From NCBI GenBank assembly GCA_013397935.1, contig VZRN01006619.1:857757-921756 (forward strand): a DNA stretch of 64,000 nucleotides, given 5' to 3'. Origin of the DNA: Dasyornis broadbenti (lineage: Eukaryota > Chordata > Aves > Passeriformes > Dasyornithidae). A model generated the notes under the pieces. It made no database searches. It was not told the DNA's origin and saw nothing but the letters and a program-made list of their open reading frames with translations. The position numbers and the translations under genes are program-made. Shown here piece by piece: positions 36,801-48,000 of this stretch; the first letter of the stretch is position 1, and every line of letters begins with the position of its first letter.

Positions 36801-39800
36801 TTATCTTAGTTTAGTCCTACAGCTGATTTCACTGACAAAGCAAAAATACAAAGAAAAGAAAAAGCAAAAAGCTTACTGGTACATTGGGCTCTGCAAAAGT
36901 CTTGTCAAAATACTGAGGAAAGTTCTTTATAATGTATTTTGCAGCATTTCTCCCAGACTCCTTTGACAATGAATACAGACGCTGCATAGAAATGAGAGAG
37001 AACAAAATGAAGAAATACACAAATTACAAGGCTGAGAGTGAGGAGAAACATTTTCTTTAACTCTGAATATTCTGATGAGATTAAATAAAACTCATGCTTC
37101 ATTTTCAACTTAGTAAAATCACAGGCACAAGACAACATTCCAGGTAAACATTCTAGTATTCATGCCATTATAAGAATGTATATTCTTTAAATGCCACTGT
37201 ATTCTACTTCCTTGCTCAGCGGACACAGTTCAGATATCTGAAATGCTGCCCTACTACCTCAAGCTCAAGAAACCCTGTCATTTTAAAGAGAAAATTCTGA
37301 AAGCAATCTGATACTTCATTTTCTTTTGTAGTCAAAACCAGGCTTTAATCAGATGCGAGTATTCGTAGCCTAGACCAAGGCAGGGGGTAAGCTATCAAGG
37401 ATCTGAAAGGAAATACCTACAGAATTAGTGGCGTTTCTTGGCATAAGGAAAGGATCATCCTGGAACATGTAATGAGCAGCAGTAGGATCCTGTAAAAAGA
37501 AGAGCCCAGGATTGAAAGGTTTTTAGTCATGTACACAGGCACAACACACTGCCTCATGGAATTTAAGGCACAATGAATTCTCCCATCATAACTACAACCT
37601 ATGCACATTTTACAGAAGTTCCTTTTGTTCAACAAGGTATAGCCTGTTTAAAAAGTTTTTAAAATATTTCCATTTTATACACACACACACATATAGGCTA
37701 ACATGGTGACAGAAAAGGGCTCTTCCTATTAACATGGCAAACATTAAGTGCTCTGCAAAACAAGTCGGACCCCAAGTGTAACAGTCTCGGGAAGCTGATG
37801 GGACTTGCAGGTTTTGATTTAATTTTCAGAATTCAAGATAGAGAGGATTAAAGAATGGCATCCCAGCATTTCCAGGTTTTGCCCAGCAAGAGCAGACATT
37901 CACTGCACTTTGTAAAGCCTTTCTGGACTGATATTGGGGAGGGCATTCTGAATTGGGAAGCTGAACTGGTGAAGGAACTTGCTCCCTATGTTAGCAAAAA
38001 CCTTACTAAAGTATTGCAGCTTTCACTGGTAACTGCAGGTCACTCCTACCACAAGAATGAGGCTTTAAGGAAACACAAAAACATCTTGAGCAAAAGCGAA
38101 AATCCTGATGTAAAAGTCCCATCTTTCATTAATAGCCAAAGCAAAAATTAAGAGCCTCCTGAGCACAAGGCTACTGCACAAAATGGGACAATCTGACCCA
38201 TTTCTATGACCCACAGAACCACTCACCCTGTTCACAGTAGAAGCCAAGGTCTGGAGCACCGCGAGCTTATCCCTAAACACAAAGGACTTTGATTAATACT
38301 CAGTTGCAGACTTTGAATGCTGTGCATTACATTGTTTGGAGAACGAGCACAGGATTATCCTGATCCATAAGGATTTTCGGTTCCAGGAAATGATGTTTTT
38401 GCTGCACTTAGAAAGTAACACTTTTCAAAAAGGAAGGGAAAATGCAAAAGTGGTCTCAGTTCTTAAACAAGCCCAGGAAAAAAGAGATTTTGAGGAAAAC
38501 CAGAAAAGCATCTGTGTTTCCTGCTATTACTCCTGCCCTTACGATATGTTATCGAAGAAAGACTATAGGGAAGATATACAGAAATAATTCCTTGGAATTC
38601 TGCTCCTAGAGCATCTCTGAGGGATAAATGCATTAAGTCCCTCTCCAAAACATGTCTTTGCAAGAAAAAATAAACCAAACCAAACCCAGATTTCTCAGGA
38701 CTCCTGTGCCTGTGGACCCTTAAGCCTTTGGTTGTTTCCAGGAAACGAGAAAAGGCCAGAGAAAGTGTTCAGGTGAAGGTGGCATTAACTTTTGGTTTAC
38801 ATGCAGACAACATTTGGCCATAAACTTAGTTTTTGCTCTAGTCATGCAATTCCACCTTAAGTGCTCCCAACAAAACAGCTTTTGTCCAGCTGTGTAATTT
38901 CTAAACAGGATTTATTCAGCCAGTTCTCAATGATCAAGTTTTTATTTTGCTGGAAGAAATATTCATGTGCAAACAGCCAAATTAACTTGATTTTACAGAT
39001 CTTCAGCAAAAGTGATCTTTTACGAAGAAATAGAACCATGCTTAAAAATGCAGTTGTTGTAACTGTTTTCAAAAGAAATAGAACCGTGCTTAAAAATGCA
39101 GTTGTTGTAACTGTTTTCAAAAGAAATCTCAGTAATGCAGTGTACATAGTCTGCACAGACTCAACAATATTCACAGAACTCCAAACCTGCAGGAAAACCA
39201 CTAGTGGGACATGGTATCAAGGAATACAGGAATTTGAGCTTTGTTTTTCAGATTTGGCACACAGATTACATTTAGCTGTCCAATACCGATTTTCTTCCAA
39301 GTCAAGATTCCAGAAGTAAACACTCACCATGTTTTTCTTCGGGGGAGCACAATTTCTTCTTGATTTACTATGAGAAATAATATTAAAATAGTCATTAGAA
39401 ACAAAGACAATCGTGACCTCACAGCTGTATCAAGTGGTTGGTCAATCTCTTCTCCCAAGTAACAAGTGATAGGACAAGAGCAAATGGCCTCAGGTTGCAC
39501 CAGGTGAAGTTTAGAATGGATACTAGGAAAAATGTCTTCACTGAAAGGCTTGTCAAGCATTGGAACAGGCTGCCTAGGGAAGTGGTGGAGTCACCATCCC
39601 TGGAGGAATTTAAGTCATGTACATGTGGCACTCAGGGACGTGGTTCAGAGGTGCCTTGACAATGTTGAGTTAATAGCTGGACTCCACTAACTCTGGGGTC
39701 TTTTCCAATCCAAGCAATTCCATGATTCTACGAAAATTGATGATTTAAGCTGATCCAGCTGAAAGTACTAAAGCAAGGATTTAAAAACTACAGTTTAATG

Positions 39801-41834
39801 TAGGCTCATGGAGCTGCACAACTCAGTTCATGCTCTTGGAGCACACAGCTGATTGGTGATGAGGTAAGGAATCAAGTTAATCCAGGAAATTTCTGCACAA
39901 TGAAGACAGGGAAAAAGAAAATCCAAGAAGAGGAAAGAGGATGTTTACATGATCTTTATCTCCTGACACACTGTGTTGTTTGGAGATTAAAAGACATGCA
40001 AGAAACAAGTAATGAAGACATCTTACCTTCTGAACTGTCCACAGTCTTCCCAAGAGCAGTACTACTCGAAGAGCACCTATAAAGCACTCAGGGGTTTGAA
40101 TTTATGGCAGACACATGAATATAGCACAAGCAGATTAGTGAAATTCTGTACTACAGGCCAGAATTCACTAAAACATTAGCAGGAATGCACTGGAGTGCAT
40201 TAGACTAACTGGTAATGTTGCACTGTTACTAACTCCAATTACCATGAAACTTATATTTGATGCTTCTCTTAAGGCCCTATTTTCAAGAAACAAGAAGTTA
40301 TATGCAAAAAATTATACCACAAAATAAACCCCCCCATGATTATTTAATATTGGGGTATGATGTTTTTAAAGTAGTTTTCATGAATCAGTATGTCTTAGAA
40401 AGCAAATCATGCACATAAATCAGAACAGACACTTTATGTTTTAAAGGCAGAATCATGCTGAAAACAATACTTTAAAAAATACTTTAGGCCCAAATAGTGT
40501 TTACACCAGCAGAAAACCCCAGGCTGTGATGCAGGTGAATCAGCCCTGGTGAGTTCCAGATGCCCAACTCCTACAGAGCTGCAGAAACTTGTGCACAAAA
40601 CCACAGCTGCAGCAAGCACGGACACACAAACTCACTCTTGCTGCTTTGTGCTCAGTCATAGGACACAGCTTCAAGTCTCTCACCACTGTTAACATTTTAC
40701 TGCTTTTAACACAAACTAAGGCTTACATTAAAATACTTTTACTCTTTTTGCTCATGAAGCAACCTAACACTAAAGGCTTACTGCAACTCTGGCCTTCAGT
40801 GCCTCCACACTGACCTTGGCCCCAACGGAGAGGCTGTTAAGGTGCAGTCACAGGTCTGTGCTTTACCGTGGCACTACACAGTTCCAGTTGCTCCTGGAAG
40901 TCCCATAAAGTGATCAAGTATGATTTTGCCATCCCAGATACGAGTTATGAGTACCCAGTGAAGTGGGACCTTTTCATTTGATGCACTTACTGAACAAAAT
41001 CTTCTCATTTCATACAACGGTGGAATATTAAGGGGTTGGAAGAGACCTTACAAGAGATCTTGTTCCAACCTTCTGCCATGGGCAGGGACACCTTCCACTA
41101 GACCAGGCTGCCCCAAACCCCATCCAATCTGGCCCTGAACACTCCCAAGGAATGGGCTTCCAAAAGTTCTTTAGTCAACCCGAGCCAGTGTCTCACCATC
41201 CTCACAGCAACGAATTTCATCCTAATATCTAATCTAAACTCAATTTTTCAACTTATACTCACTATGCCTTGTTCTATCACTACAATTCCTGACCAAAGTT
41301 TCCCCTGTGGCTTTCTGATAAGCCCCCTTCACGTATTAGAAGATTGCTATGGAATCTTCACACAACATTCCCTTCTCCAGGCTGAAGAGCCCCAGCTTCC
41401 CCAGCCTTCGTAGGGGATGTCTACTCATCTACTTTTTCTTCAAACTCAGCTCTATAAATCACTTAATAGCTCAAACTCTCTCCCAGGAGGCTCCGAGCCG
41501 TCCAAAAGCAGAAAACATCCCCGGGAAAGGCGCCCAAAGGCAGGGAATAGCCCGAAGAAAGGGACTCCCCACGCCACCTCGATCATGCCACGCTCGTAAG
41601 CCACCGCGCATGCACACTCTGAGCACCTGCAATGCCTCTGCGCGGCCTTTCCCGCCTTACTCCCCACACACCCCGCAGTGCCAATTCCTCCCCGGTGTCG
41701 TCGCCGCCGCCACCCGGCCCTTCCCTCCCCGCGGACCCTCACCGGTAGCTCTCCCGCCCGCTCGGGAGGCGGCACCGCCGGCCCAGCCACAGAGCCCGCT
41801 GCCAACAGCCAACGCCGACTCTCTGCGCCGCCAT
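24759..41834 (-). CDS. PTCD3: PTCD3, mitochondrial small-ribosome PPR protein mS39, complete, 24 coding exons, 682 aa
   Basis: Pentatricopeptide-repeat protein of the mitochondrial small ribosomal subunit, needed for mitochondrial translation and sited at the mRNA entry side. Exons in transcript order: 41743-41834, 40027-40076, 39328-39367, 38227-38272, 37421-37489, 36877-36981, 36359-36482, 35604-35722, 35123-35196, 34728-34815, 34575-34635, 34210-34292, 33418-33562, 32758-32808, 31843-31926, 30847-30875, 30449-30552, 29657-29735, 29478-29568, 28732-28817, 27515-27663, 26635-26676, 25572-25730, 24759-24837. All phases close (2049 nt with stop); human PTCD3 is 689 aa. Residues 1-40 look like a presequence (MAAQRVGVGCWQRALWLGRR). 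Next come LPRRKTWDKLAVLQTLASTV and YMFQDDPFLMPRN, then PPR-type helices (SVDMFDQLLQAGTPVSLETT, SYCTMIRGMVK, DVHTFNALIRA, QPTLLTFNSLLKTLRRC, EPSLASYDHLL). The tail is acidic Ser-Asp repeats. The exon 15 start was placed at the tgtcccacag acceptor because it fits the family better than a nearer AG. The gene hosts SNORD94 and shares a promoter with POLR1A. Confidence 0.97.
26505..26572 (+). mobile_element. CR1 3'-terminal fragment
   Basis: 'gggggttggactacttggcc', 'tttaaaagtcccttccatcc' and 'caaactatttt' form the last part of a CR1 copy, in plus orientation, inside a PTCD3 intron. Confidence 0.75.
28197..28721 (+). mobile_element. Solo LTR of an avian endogenous retrovirus (ERVL-like)
   Basis: A 525-bp element that starts TG (tgtgctggttttggctgaga) and ends CA. 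It contains words typical of an abundant avian LTR ('ttgataacacagggatattt', 'gaagctgggaggggacacct', 'gacagctgaccctaaatgac', 'gcggctgtgtggggctcag'). There are no internal retroviral genes and no second LTR, so it is a solo LTR. No clear target-site duplication is visible (gagct versus gttcc). Its right end lies only eight bases beyond the donor GT of PTCD3 exon 20. The family name is from memory and needs a repeat library. Confidence 0.8.
31473..31497. repeat. Poly(A)-rich tract
   Basis: About 25 bases of A broken by a single T on the plus strand, in a PTCD3 intron. It may be the tail of an old retrocopy, but no body was recognised upstream. Confidence 0.8.
34359..34500 (-). ncRNA. SNORD94: SNORD94 (U94), box C/D snoRNA in PTCD3 intron 11
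   Basis: Guide RNA for 2'-O-methylation. On the minus strand the sequence shows terminal stem CATGGC (34495-34500) paired with GCCATG (34359-34364), C box GTGATGA (34487-34493) and D box CTGA (34365-34368). The stretch GCGCAGGGG (34475-34483) is complementary to CCCCUGCGC of U6 snRNA (nt 60-68). With CGGA (34469-34472) read as D' box, the base five nt upstream pairs with U6 C62. Human SNORD94 is reported to guide U6 C62 and to lie in a PTCD3 intron, so both host and target agree. The snoRNA end is 66 nt from the 3' splice site (34293), the usual spacing for intronic C/D snoRNAs. The length of 142 nt is near the human one. Confidence 0.92.
39025..39120. repeat. Two-copy 48-bp tandem duplication
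   Basis: Two adjacent 48-bp units (39025-39072 and 39073-39120) starting 'aagaaatagaacc' and ending 'gttgttgtaactgttttcaa' differ at one base (ccatg versus ccgtg). The next bases begin a third unit (aagaaat). They lie in PTCD3 intron 3. No coding role is apparent. Confidence 0.9.
39425..39735 (+). mobile_element. CR1 LINE 3' fragment, PTCD3 intron 2
   Basis: Plus-orientation CR1: 'caaatggcctcaggttgcac', 'ggaacaggctgcctagggaa', 'gtggtggagtcaccatccct' and the end 'tccaatccaagcaattccat'. It is antisense to PTCD3 and ends about 58 bases before the exon 3 acceptor. Confidence 0.9.
41020..41425 (-). mobile_element. CR1 LINE 3' fragment, PTCD3 intron 1
   Basis: Reverse-orientation CR1: 'ggttggaagagaccttacaa', 'gggacaccttccactagacc', 'aggctgccccaaaccccatc' and 'gctgaagagccccagcttcc'. 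It lies between PTCD3 exon 1 and exon 2. Confidence 0.9.
41743..41834 (-). other. PTCD3: PTCD3 first coding exon
   Basis: ATG at 41834 (minus) in the context GGGGCCGGCATGG. The exon encodes 30 codons of a basic presequence and ends CG|GTGAGG; joining to exon 2 (40076) gives ...ESYRCSSS. The phase match fixes both borders. Confidence 0.9.
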
Positions 41835-42037
41835 GCCGGCCCCGCGCGCTGCCCTCTGGGAAGGTGGACGGCACCACTCCCCGGGCGGGGGCTAGGCCGG
41901 TACCGCCCCTCCGCGGCGGTGGTACTGCCCGACCCCGCCCCGCCCGCAGCGGAGACCGCGTGGTGCTGCCCGTGGCGCGGCACTTCCAGCGGGAGAGCGG
42001 GATCAGCTGGCGGCTGGAAAAGAGTCGCTCGTTCGCC
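41835..42037. promoter_or_regulatory. Bidirectional promoter between PTCD3 and POLR1A
   Basis: Only 203 bp separate the two start codons. The stretch is a CpG island without TATA. It carries a GC box (CCCCGCCCCGCCCGC, 41933-41947). Head-to-head starts at this distance imply a shared promoter; the start sites themselves are inferred. Confidence 0.75.
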
Positions 42038-45000
42038 ATGAGGCCGCCCAAAGTGGTGCCGTGGCGGCGGCTGGTTGGGGTGTCCTTCGGGATGTACACG
42101 GCCGAGGAGATCAGGTAAGGCTTGATGTGTGCGCATCCCGAACTGTTCGGGTGCTGCTGGGCACTACGAGTCCCAGCGTGCCCCGCGGCAGGGCACTGGC
42201 GGGCTGCGGCGGGCTATGGCGCGCAGCACTTTGGGATATGTGGTCTGGATGGGCCGTGGCCCTCACCAGCCACCGGGATCGCGGCAGCCGAGTTTTATAC
42301 AAGCTCTCCCACCGCTCGAGGGGACACACAGACAAAATTACGTGACTGCTTAGTGAAATGGCTAAAGTTGTAAAAGAAATTTTTGCTGCGGTATGAATGA
42401 TTGTGCTCAGACGATGAAATCAGTTATACTCACATTGCCACTGCATCCACAAAATACCTTCAGAAAAATGTTTTCATCAGTTAAAAAGATCATACAGATA
42501 CTAAATGCCTATGTTAGTTGTACCACTCAAGTGTGTGTCATGTTGCTGTTTCCTGCCGTTAATTTTTACTCTTTTCTTTCAACCTCAGGAAACTGAGTGT
42601 AAAACCCATAACAAACCCTCAGTACCTGGATAATTTGGGGAATCCGGCTGTAAATGGGCTGTACGACTTGGCCTTGGGACCTCCAGACTCCAGAGAAGTG
42701 TGTGCGACTTGTATGCAGAACTTCAGCAACTGCCCTGGACACTTCGGCCATATAGAATTGCCTCTGACTGTCTACAACCCTCTGTTTTTTGATGTATGTG
42801 CACTTAATTGTTGCTGGTGAAATGGGTGATGGTGACCGAGCTGTCACGTAGTTGCAGTCCTTGAAAATAGTAAAGGTGCCGAGATCTGTTTTCTCTTTTA
42901 AGTGTAATAACAGCATATGTGGTAGAAAAGGTTTGTTGTGTCATGACAGTTCAATACAGATAGACCTTTTGAAAAATATGCACTTTGTTGTAACTATTAT
43001 TTTATTCAATATTGACAGGTGAGGAGGGAATATTCATCATAAAGTATGCGATTGACTATAGGATGTCATCCTTAATCAAATGGATGGCACAATAGAAATT
43101 ATCATTTTCTTTAAACAACTACTGCACATGAACAGCTGTCTACTCTTCCAGTTTCTAACAAACCTGAGCTGGGATGAATTTACCCCCTGATGTGCTGATT
43201 GCACCATTTACAGTAACAGCCTTTTGCACAGGCTGTTAGTTGAGAGTAAAAACCTCACTTTCAAGTGACTAAAGGTAGATGAGGCACCCACTTCTAGCCT
43301 TGTTCCAGCTCTAAGTCAAATAAACGTATTGACCAAGGATTAAAATCCTGCAGTGGTAATTCCCAGACATCAGGCCACAGGGGCTCTGTGCAACCGGCAT
43401 GAGTTGTGTGCAGAGCTATGTTAAATAGTAAAACCCACTGATAATTTCCCAGACCTTAAGGAAGATGTGATTGTATGAAGAATCTTGAAGGACTGAGACC
43501 GGAATGTTTCATTTTGCTATGGTGGGGGTTTGGGTATCACATTGTCCTGCATGGGACAGGCTGGTAGGAGCCGTAGTCACGGTGCTGTGTAAGAGCAGCC
43601 TTAACCCCAGAGCTGCTGTAGATACCACTGGTATTTCACGTGTCTTTATGCAATCAGCCTGCAGAGAGTTTATCTACAGATTATGCTTTGTATATGAGAT
43701 TGATATCTCATATCTTTGTATATGAGATCTTTTTCAGTCAAAAATCTTTATGATTAAAATTAACCATTAGTCTAATTTCTGAATTATAGTAACACTTTCT
43801 TTTATGTTCAAACAATTGTATTTACTTGCTTACTGTGCAAGCTAGTGAATCTGTCAGGATAACCTCTTTTTCCCCTTGCCTTTCCAGAAATTATACCTTC
43901 TAATCCGAGGATCTTGTTTGAATTGTCACATGCTGACGTGTCCCCGAGCTGTGGTTCACTTACTGCTAAGTCAGCTGAAGGTGCTGGAGAAGGGGTTGCT
44001 TCACGCTGTCCATGACCTTGAAATCATTCTGAACAGGGCAAGTACTGTGTTTTGTTCCATCCTTTTGGAGTTTGGAGTCTCATAACTATATAACTATGCC
44101 AATTTTTTCTGTTCCTTCTAGTTTGTAGAGCAATGTGCAGATGCAACAGGTTCAGAAATTGAAGAAGAGTTAAATCGCCACGTTCAGGAAATGTTGCAAA
44201 GCTCTCAGATGAGAGATCGGTGTTCGAATGTAAGTACAGTCAGTGCTTGTCCTGAGGTCTTGGGCTTTATCCTCCTAAAATAGCAATGCACAGAACAAAG
44301 TCTGTCTTGAACTGGGTAGGTGCTGGATTTTGTCCAGGAGTTCTGAACTGTGTTATGGGGCTTTTTGAGTGAAATGCCTAACATTAAACTTAAAAAGGAT
44401 TTTATTTCCCATTAGTATAACTGTTTCGTTTCTGGAAAATAGTGTCTGTGTAGGGAAATGTTTTGATGGTGTAAATACCATATAAAAATCTGATACTGCT
44501 GTCAGTACATCAACTGCAGATATTGATACTTCTTTGTATGATGCTCTGGCTATTTTGAGCTGCAGAACACATTTTGAGAACTCATGCATCCAGCAAACTT
44601 GCAGAATTAATTGCAGTGAAATTATTAGAAAGACTTATGTAATTGAATTTTACTTTCCATCTAAATGGGGTTTAATGCTCATGGTTAGTAAAGGCAAATA
44701 TGAGTGAAGAAGATATTTAAAAATCTAAGATCATTGAGCAGATTTGTTTATAAACCACTTGTAATTCCCTGATCACTTGTTTACAAACTAATCTTAAGCA
44801 CTTTGTAAATCATACATTCATGAACAGTCAAAAGAAGTGATTTTTGTCATTCTTATGCCTTCTTAAATCATTAGAGAACAGCTTTAAAGTCCAGTACAAA
44901 CTTGAAAAATAAAGACTTTATGAAATAAATTGAAAAAGGAGGCTGGAGAGCACAGAGGGGGTGTATTTCTGCAGTCAATATGGGAAGATGATGAAAGAAG

Positions 45001-48000
45001 TTTACAGATTAAGGCATGAATTAATCAGTACAAGAATATGTGTGCACTGATACTAATCATATTCCTGTTGATAGTTAATATTAATTGTATAAGGTCTAGT
45101 GAATTCTTCATAAAAGATGTTCTAATTTATTTTTATTATTTTCATGTTTTTAAGTCTTTTTTTTTTTTTCTTCGTCAGGTCAAAAATGTGTGTGAGTGTA
45201 GAAACAAACTGATAGCACAGTTCTGGAAAGCACACATGAGTTCAAAGAAATGCCCAAACTGCAAGTAAGTTTAACTACACGAGGAAGTAAATAGGTGGTT
45301 TGAAATCAAATATTGTATTTCTATTAACTTTTATCTGCCTTTCCTCTTTTTTTCCTTTAAGATCCAGGAGATCACTGGTGCGAAAGGAGCACAACAGCAA
45401 ACTGACAGTAACTTACCCTTCTACAGTGTACCATAAGTCAGGAGAGGAAGGCATTCTGGATGAAATAGGAGGTAAAAATATTTGTCTTTCACTCAAATAT
45501 GTTTGTACCTTATTCCTGCATTTAAGGGGCACAGATTCCTAGCTTGGGACTCATTTATAAAAAAATACTGGTCGTAATTAAACCAGTAAGCTCAGGAGTC
45601 AGAGAGAACCCAATTCCATTAAGTTTCTATTTGAGAGCCTGCTGTGCTTTTGCAGCTTCAGGTGTCTCTGTATCAGGAAAAGAAGTCCAAAAGCATAACT
45701 ATGTCAGCTTTTGGATGGTTTTGGGGCACTTCGTTTTTGGCAGGTAGTCGATTTTCTGCTCGATTTTTTAAACAGAGCAACTAGATATAAGATTAATTAG
45801 GACGAAGATGATCAACTTCAGAAAGAAAATCAGATAATCCTATTCTTATGACAGAATTTCTCCTGAAAGAGGAAAAGAAAGTAGGTGCCACTTTCCAGAC
45901 TTAATTAACCTATTGTTTGAATCAATTTAAATCTCTTTTTTTCTCTTATATCCTTGATCCTTTACACAGTGAGACAGAATTGAAGCAGATTTATATATGT
46001 TATTTAGCCCTTAAGAAAAGGTTTCCATAGAGAGTTTCATTTTTTGCTACTCTGTGATTTAAATACTAGGTTAAATCTCTGCAGTTTTGGCTGGAGAAGC
46101 AAAATGGGAAGTATTCTGTCTTCTGTAATGGGATGGGTCACACAGTTCCATACATTCTGCATAGCCTGTGCATAGTTAAATCTCAAAAGGGTGTACCTTT
46201 AACCTTGGCATTGATGCATTTCTTTTAAAGGGATGGAATCTATTCTAGGTGAATAGGGAATTGAAGTTTCAATGCTCAAAAATCTGCATTTCTGAACCTT
46301 ATCCAAAAGGATAGGAAACTGTCTGAGGTCATGTGAAAATTACTTTTGACTGAGTTGTGTACTCTGGAACTCATGGGGCTGGGCTGCAAGAGAAGTGGAA
46401 ATTGAGATCTAAAATCTCTGGCTTTGTTTTTTAAAAGAAGTAATTGTTTTGCTTTTCAGTAGTGAAACCGTGTGTTTCCATGTGTTTCCTCTTCAAAGTA
46501 GAGCTAGCCTAGACTTTAACTTATAATATGGATGGGTTGCTGGCTGGTGCTATTGCCTTCTCCAGCTGAGTACTTAATGGGAGCCTTGATATCTCACTGG
46601 TAGTACCTGAGTGCCAGTGAAATGTCCCCCAGCTGCAGGCTGACTCTTGATTTGTGTTTTGGTCAGGGTATGACATCATTTAAAGAAAGGTTCCAGCTCA
46701 CTGTTAAGTCCCATAAAGCATAAATTTTAGATGTTAGTGTGGAGTCTTGTTTTTGTCACCTATATTCATATTCACCAGTCACAGAAATGGCTTTTTTCTT
46801 TAATTAATTTCATATTCCCAAGGTAAATACTTAAATGATTTTGATGTAGATGTCAGCCAGTATGCTTTGTATGTATTTCCATTCCGTCTCTTAGCTGGAA
46901 GCACTTACCACTGTAAGCGAAAAAAGCATTTTCAGAGTTATCTCTTGAGACTTTTTTTTAATAAATATTTTTATTTTATTTTTTGCTTTTCAGGTATTGA
47001 TGAAAGCCAGTTAGGGAAGAGAGGATACCTGACACCAATGACTGCCAAGGAATACATCCTGGCTCTGTGGAAGAATGAAGGTAATGGGTGTGAAGAGCAA
47101 TGTTACGTTTTTTCTGTACCATTTAGTGGACTGAGTCAGCAAATGTTCCAGTGTGAACTCCTTGTCAAATCTTTGCCTTTTGCCTTAGGCACTCCTGGCT
47201 GCAAGATAGATTTTGTGACAGGAGGGCTGGCAGCCAGTGAATGCAGAGAGCTGGATTCAATTAACACTTTGATCAGTTATTCTCAAATTGTGGCTCCCCA
47301 CAAATCACAACTGTTGTTTGCAAGGAGTGTGATTTTCATATGGTGCAGCACCCTACAGTTACACTAGTTAAAGACTGAGAATGGATTTATCAGCCTCTTT
47401 TTTGAGTTGCCTGTACTCTGAATCTGTCTGCAGTTACTAGGAGAAACCAAAGCGGTGTCGTGAATCACTCACAGTTGGTAGCTGGAAATGTTCTTCCTCT
47501 TATTTTACTTTTTCATTTTGCTATAATTTATACTTTTGTCCAGAGTTGTTTCTAAAATACCACGTATGCGACCAGAAAGAGATCGGCAATTCTTTCTAAA
47601 CTGTGTCTAAATGCTTTTATTTTAAACAAGCTCAGTAGTGTTTAATTTAGCAGATTCTTTTGACTTGGTTGACCAAATCTGGGGGTTTGGATTCCGGCTT
47701 AGTAGCAGAGAGAATGATGTTATATATCTATTGTACCTTTCTAGGTTTCTTTTTGCGTTCTCTCTTCCCTGGGATGGATCCCCATGAGAGTTCAGGATTC
47801 AGCCCAGACATGTTTTTTTTAGATCTACTTGTGGTTCCACCTTCAAGGTAAAATTCATCTCCCCAAAATTCTGTAGAAATCACAGGGTTTAGTCCATCTT
47901 TTGCAGGAGGTAGAGATCCAAACTCTCATCATACAGACACTGGTCTGTTTAAGTGTCAGTAGAGTGTTTAAATAATGAAAATCACACTAGTAATTGTTGG

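Noticed and set aside
41349..42099. Overlapping frames of 215-230 codons around PTCD3 exon 1 and the POLR1A start
   Set aside because: They are shadows of CpG-island sequence and CR1; the real exons here are PTCD3 exon 1 (minus) and POLR1A exon 1 (plus).
43680..43735. Repeated TATATGAGAT words with an inverted copy in POLR1A intron 2
   Set aside because: Short, AT-rich and local; it looks like slippage rather than a functional element.
44980..45065. Possible C/D snoRNA in POLR1A intron 4 (ATGATGA near 44988, CTGA near 45047, flanking AATATG/CATATT)
   Set aside because: The pairing bases are separated from the boxes by five to seven nt, no D'/C' pair or guide match is evident, and the region is AT-rich, so chance is likely.
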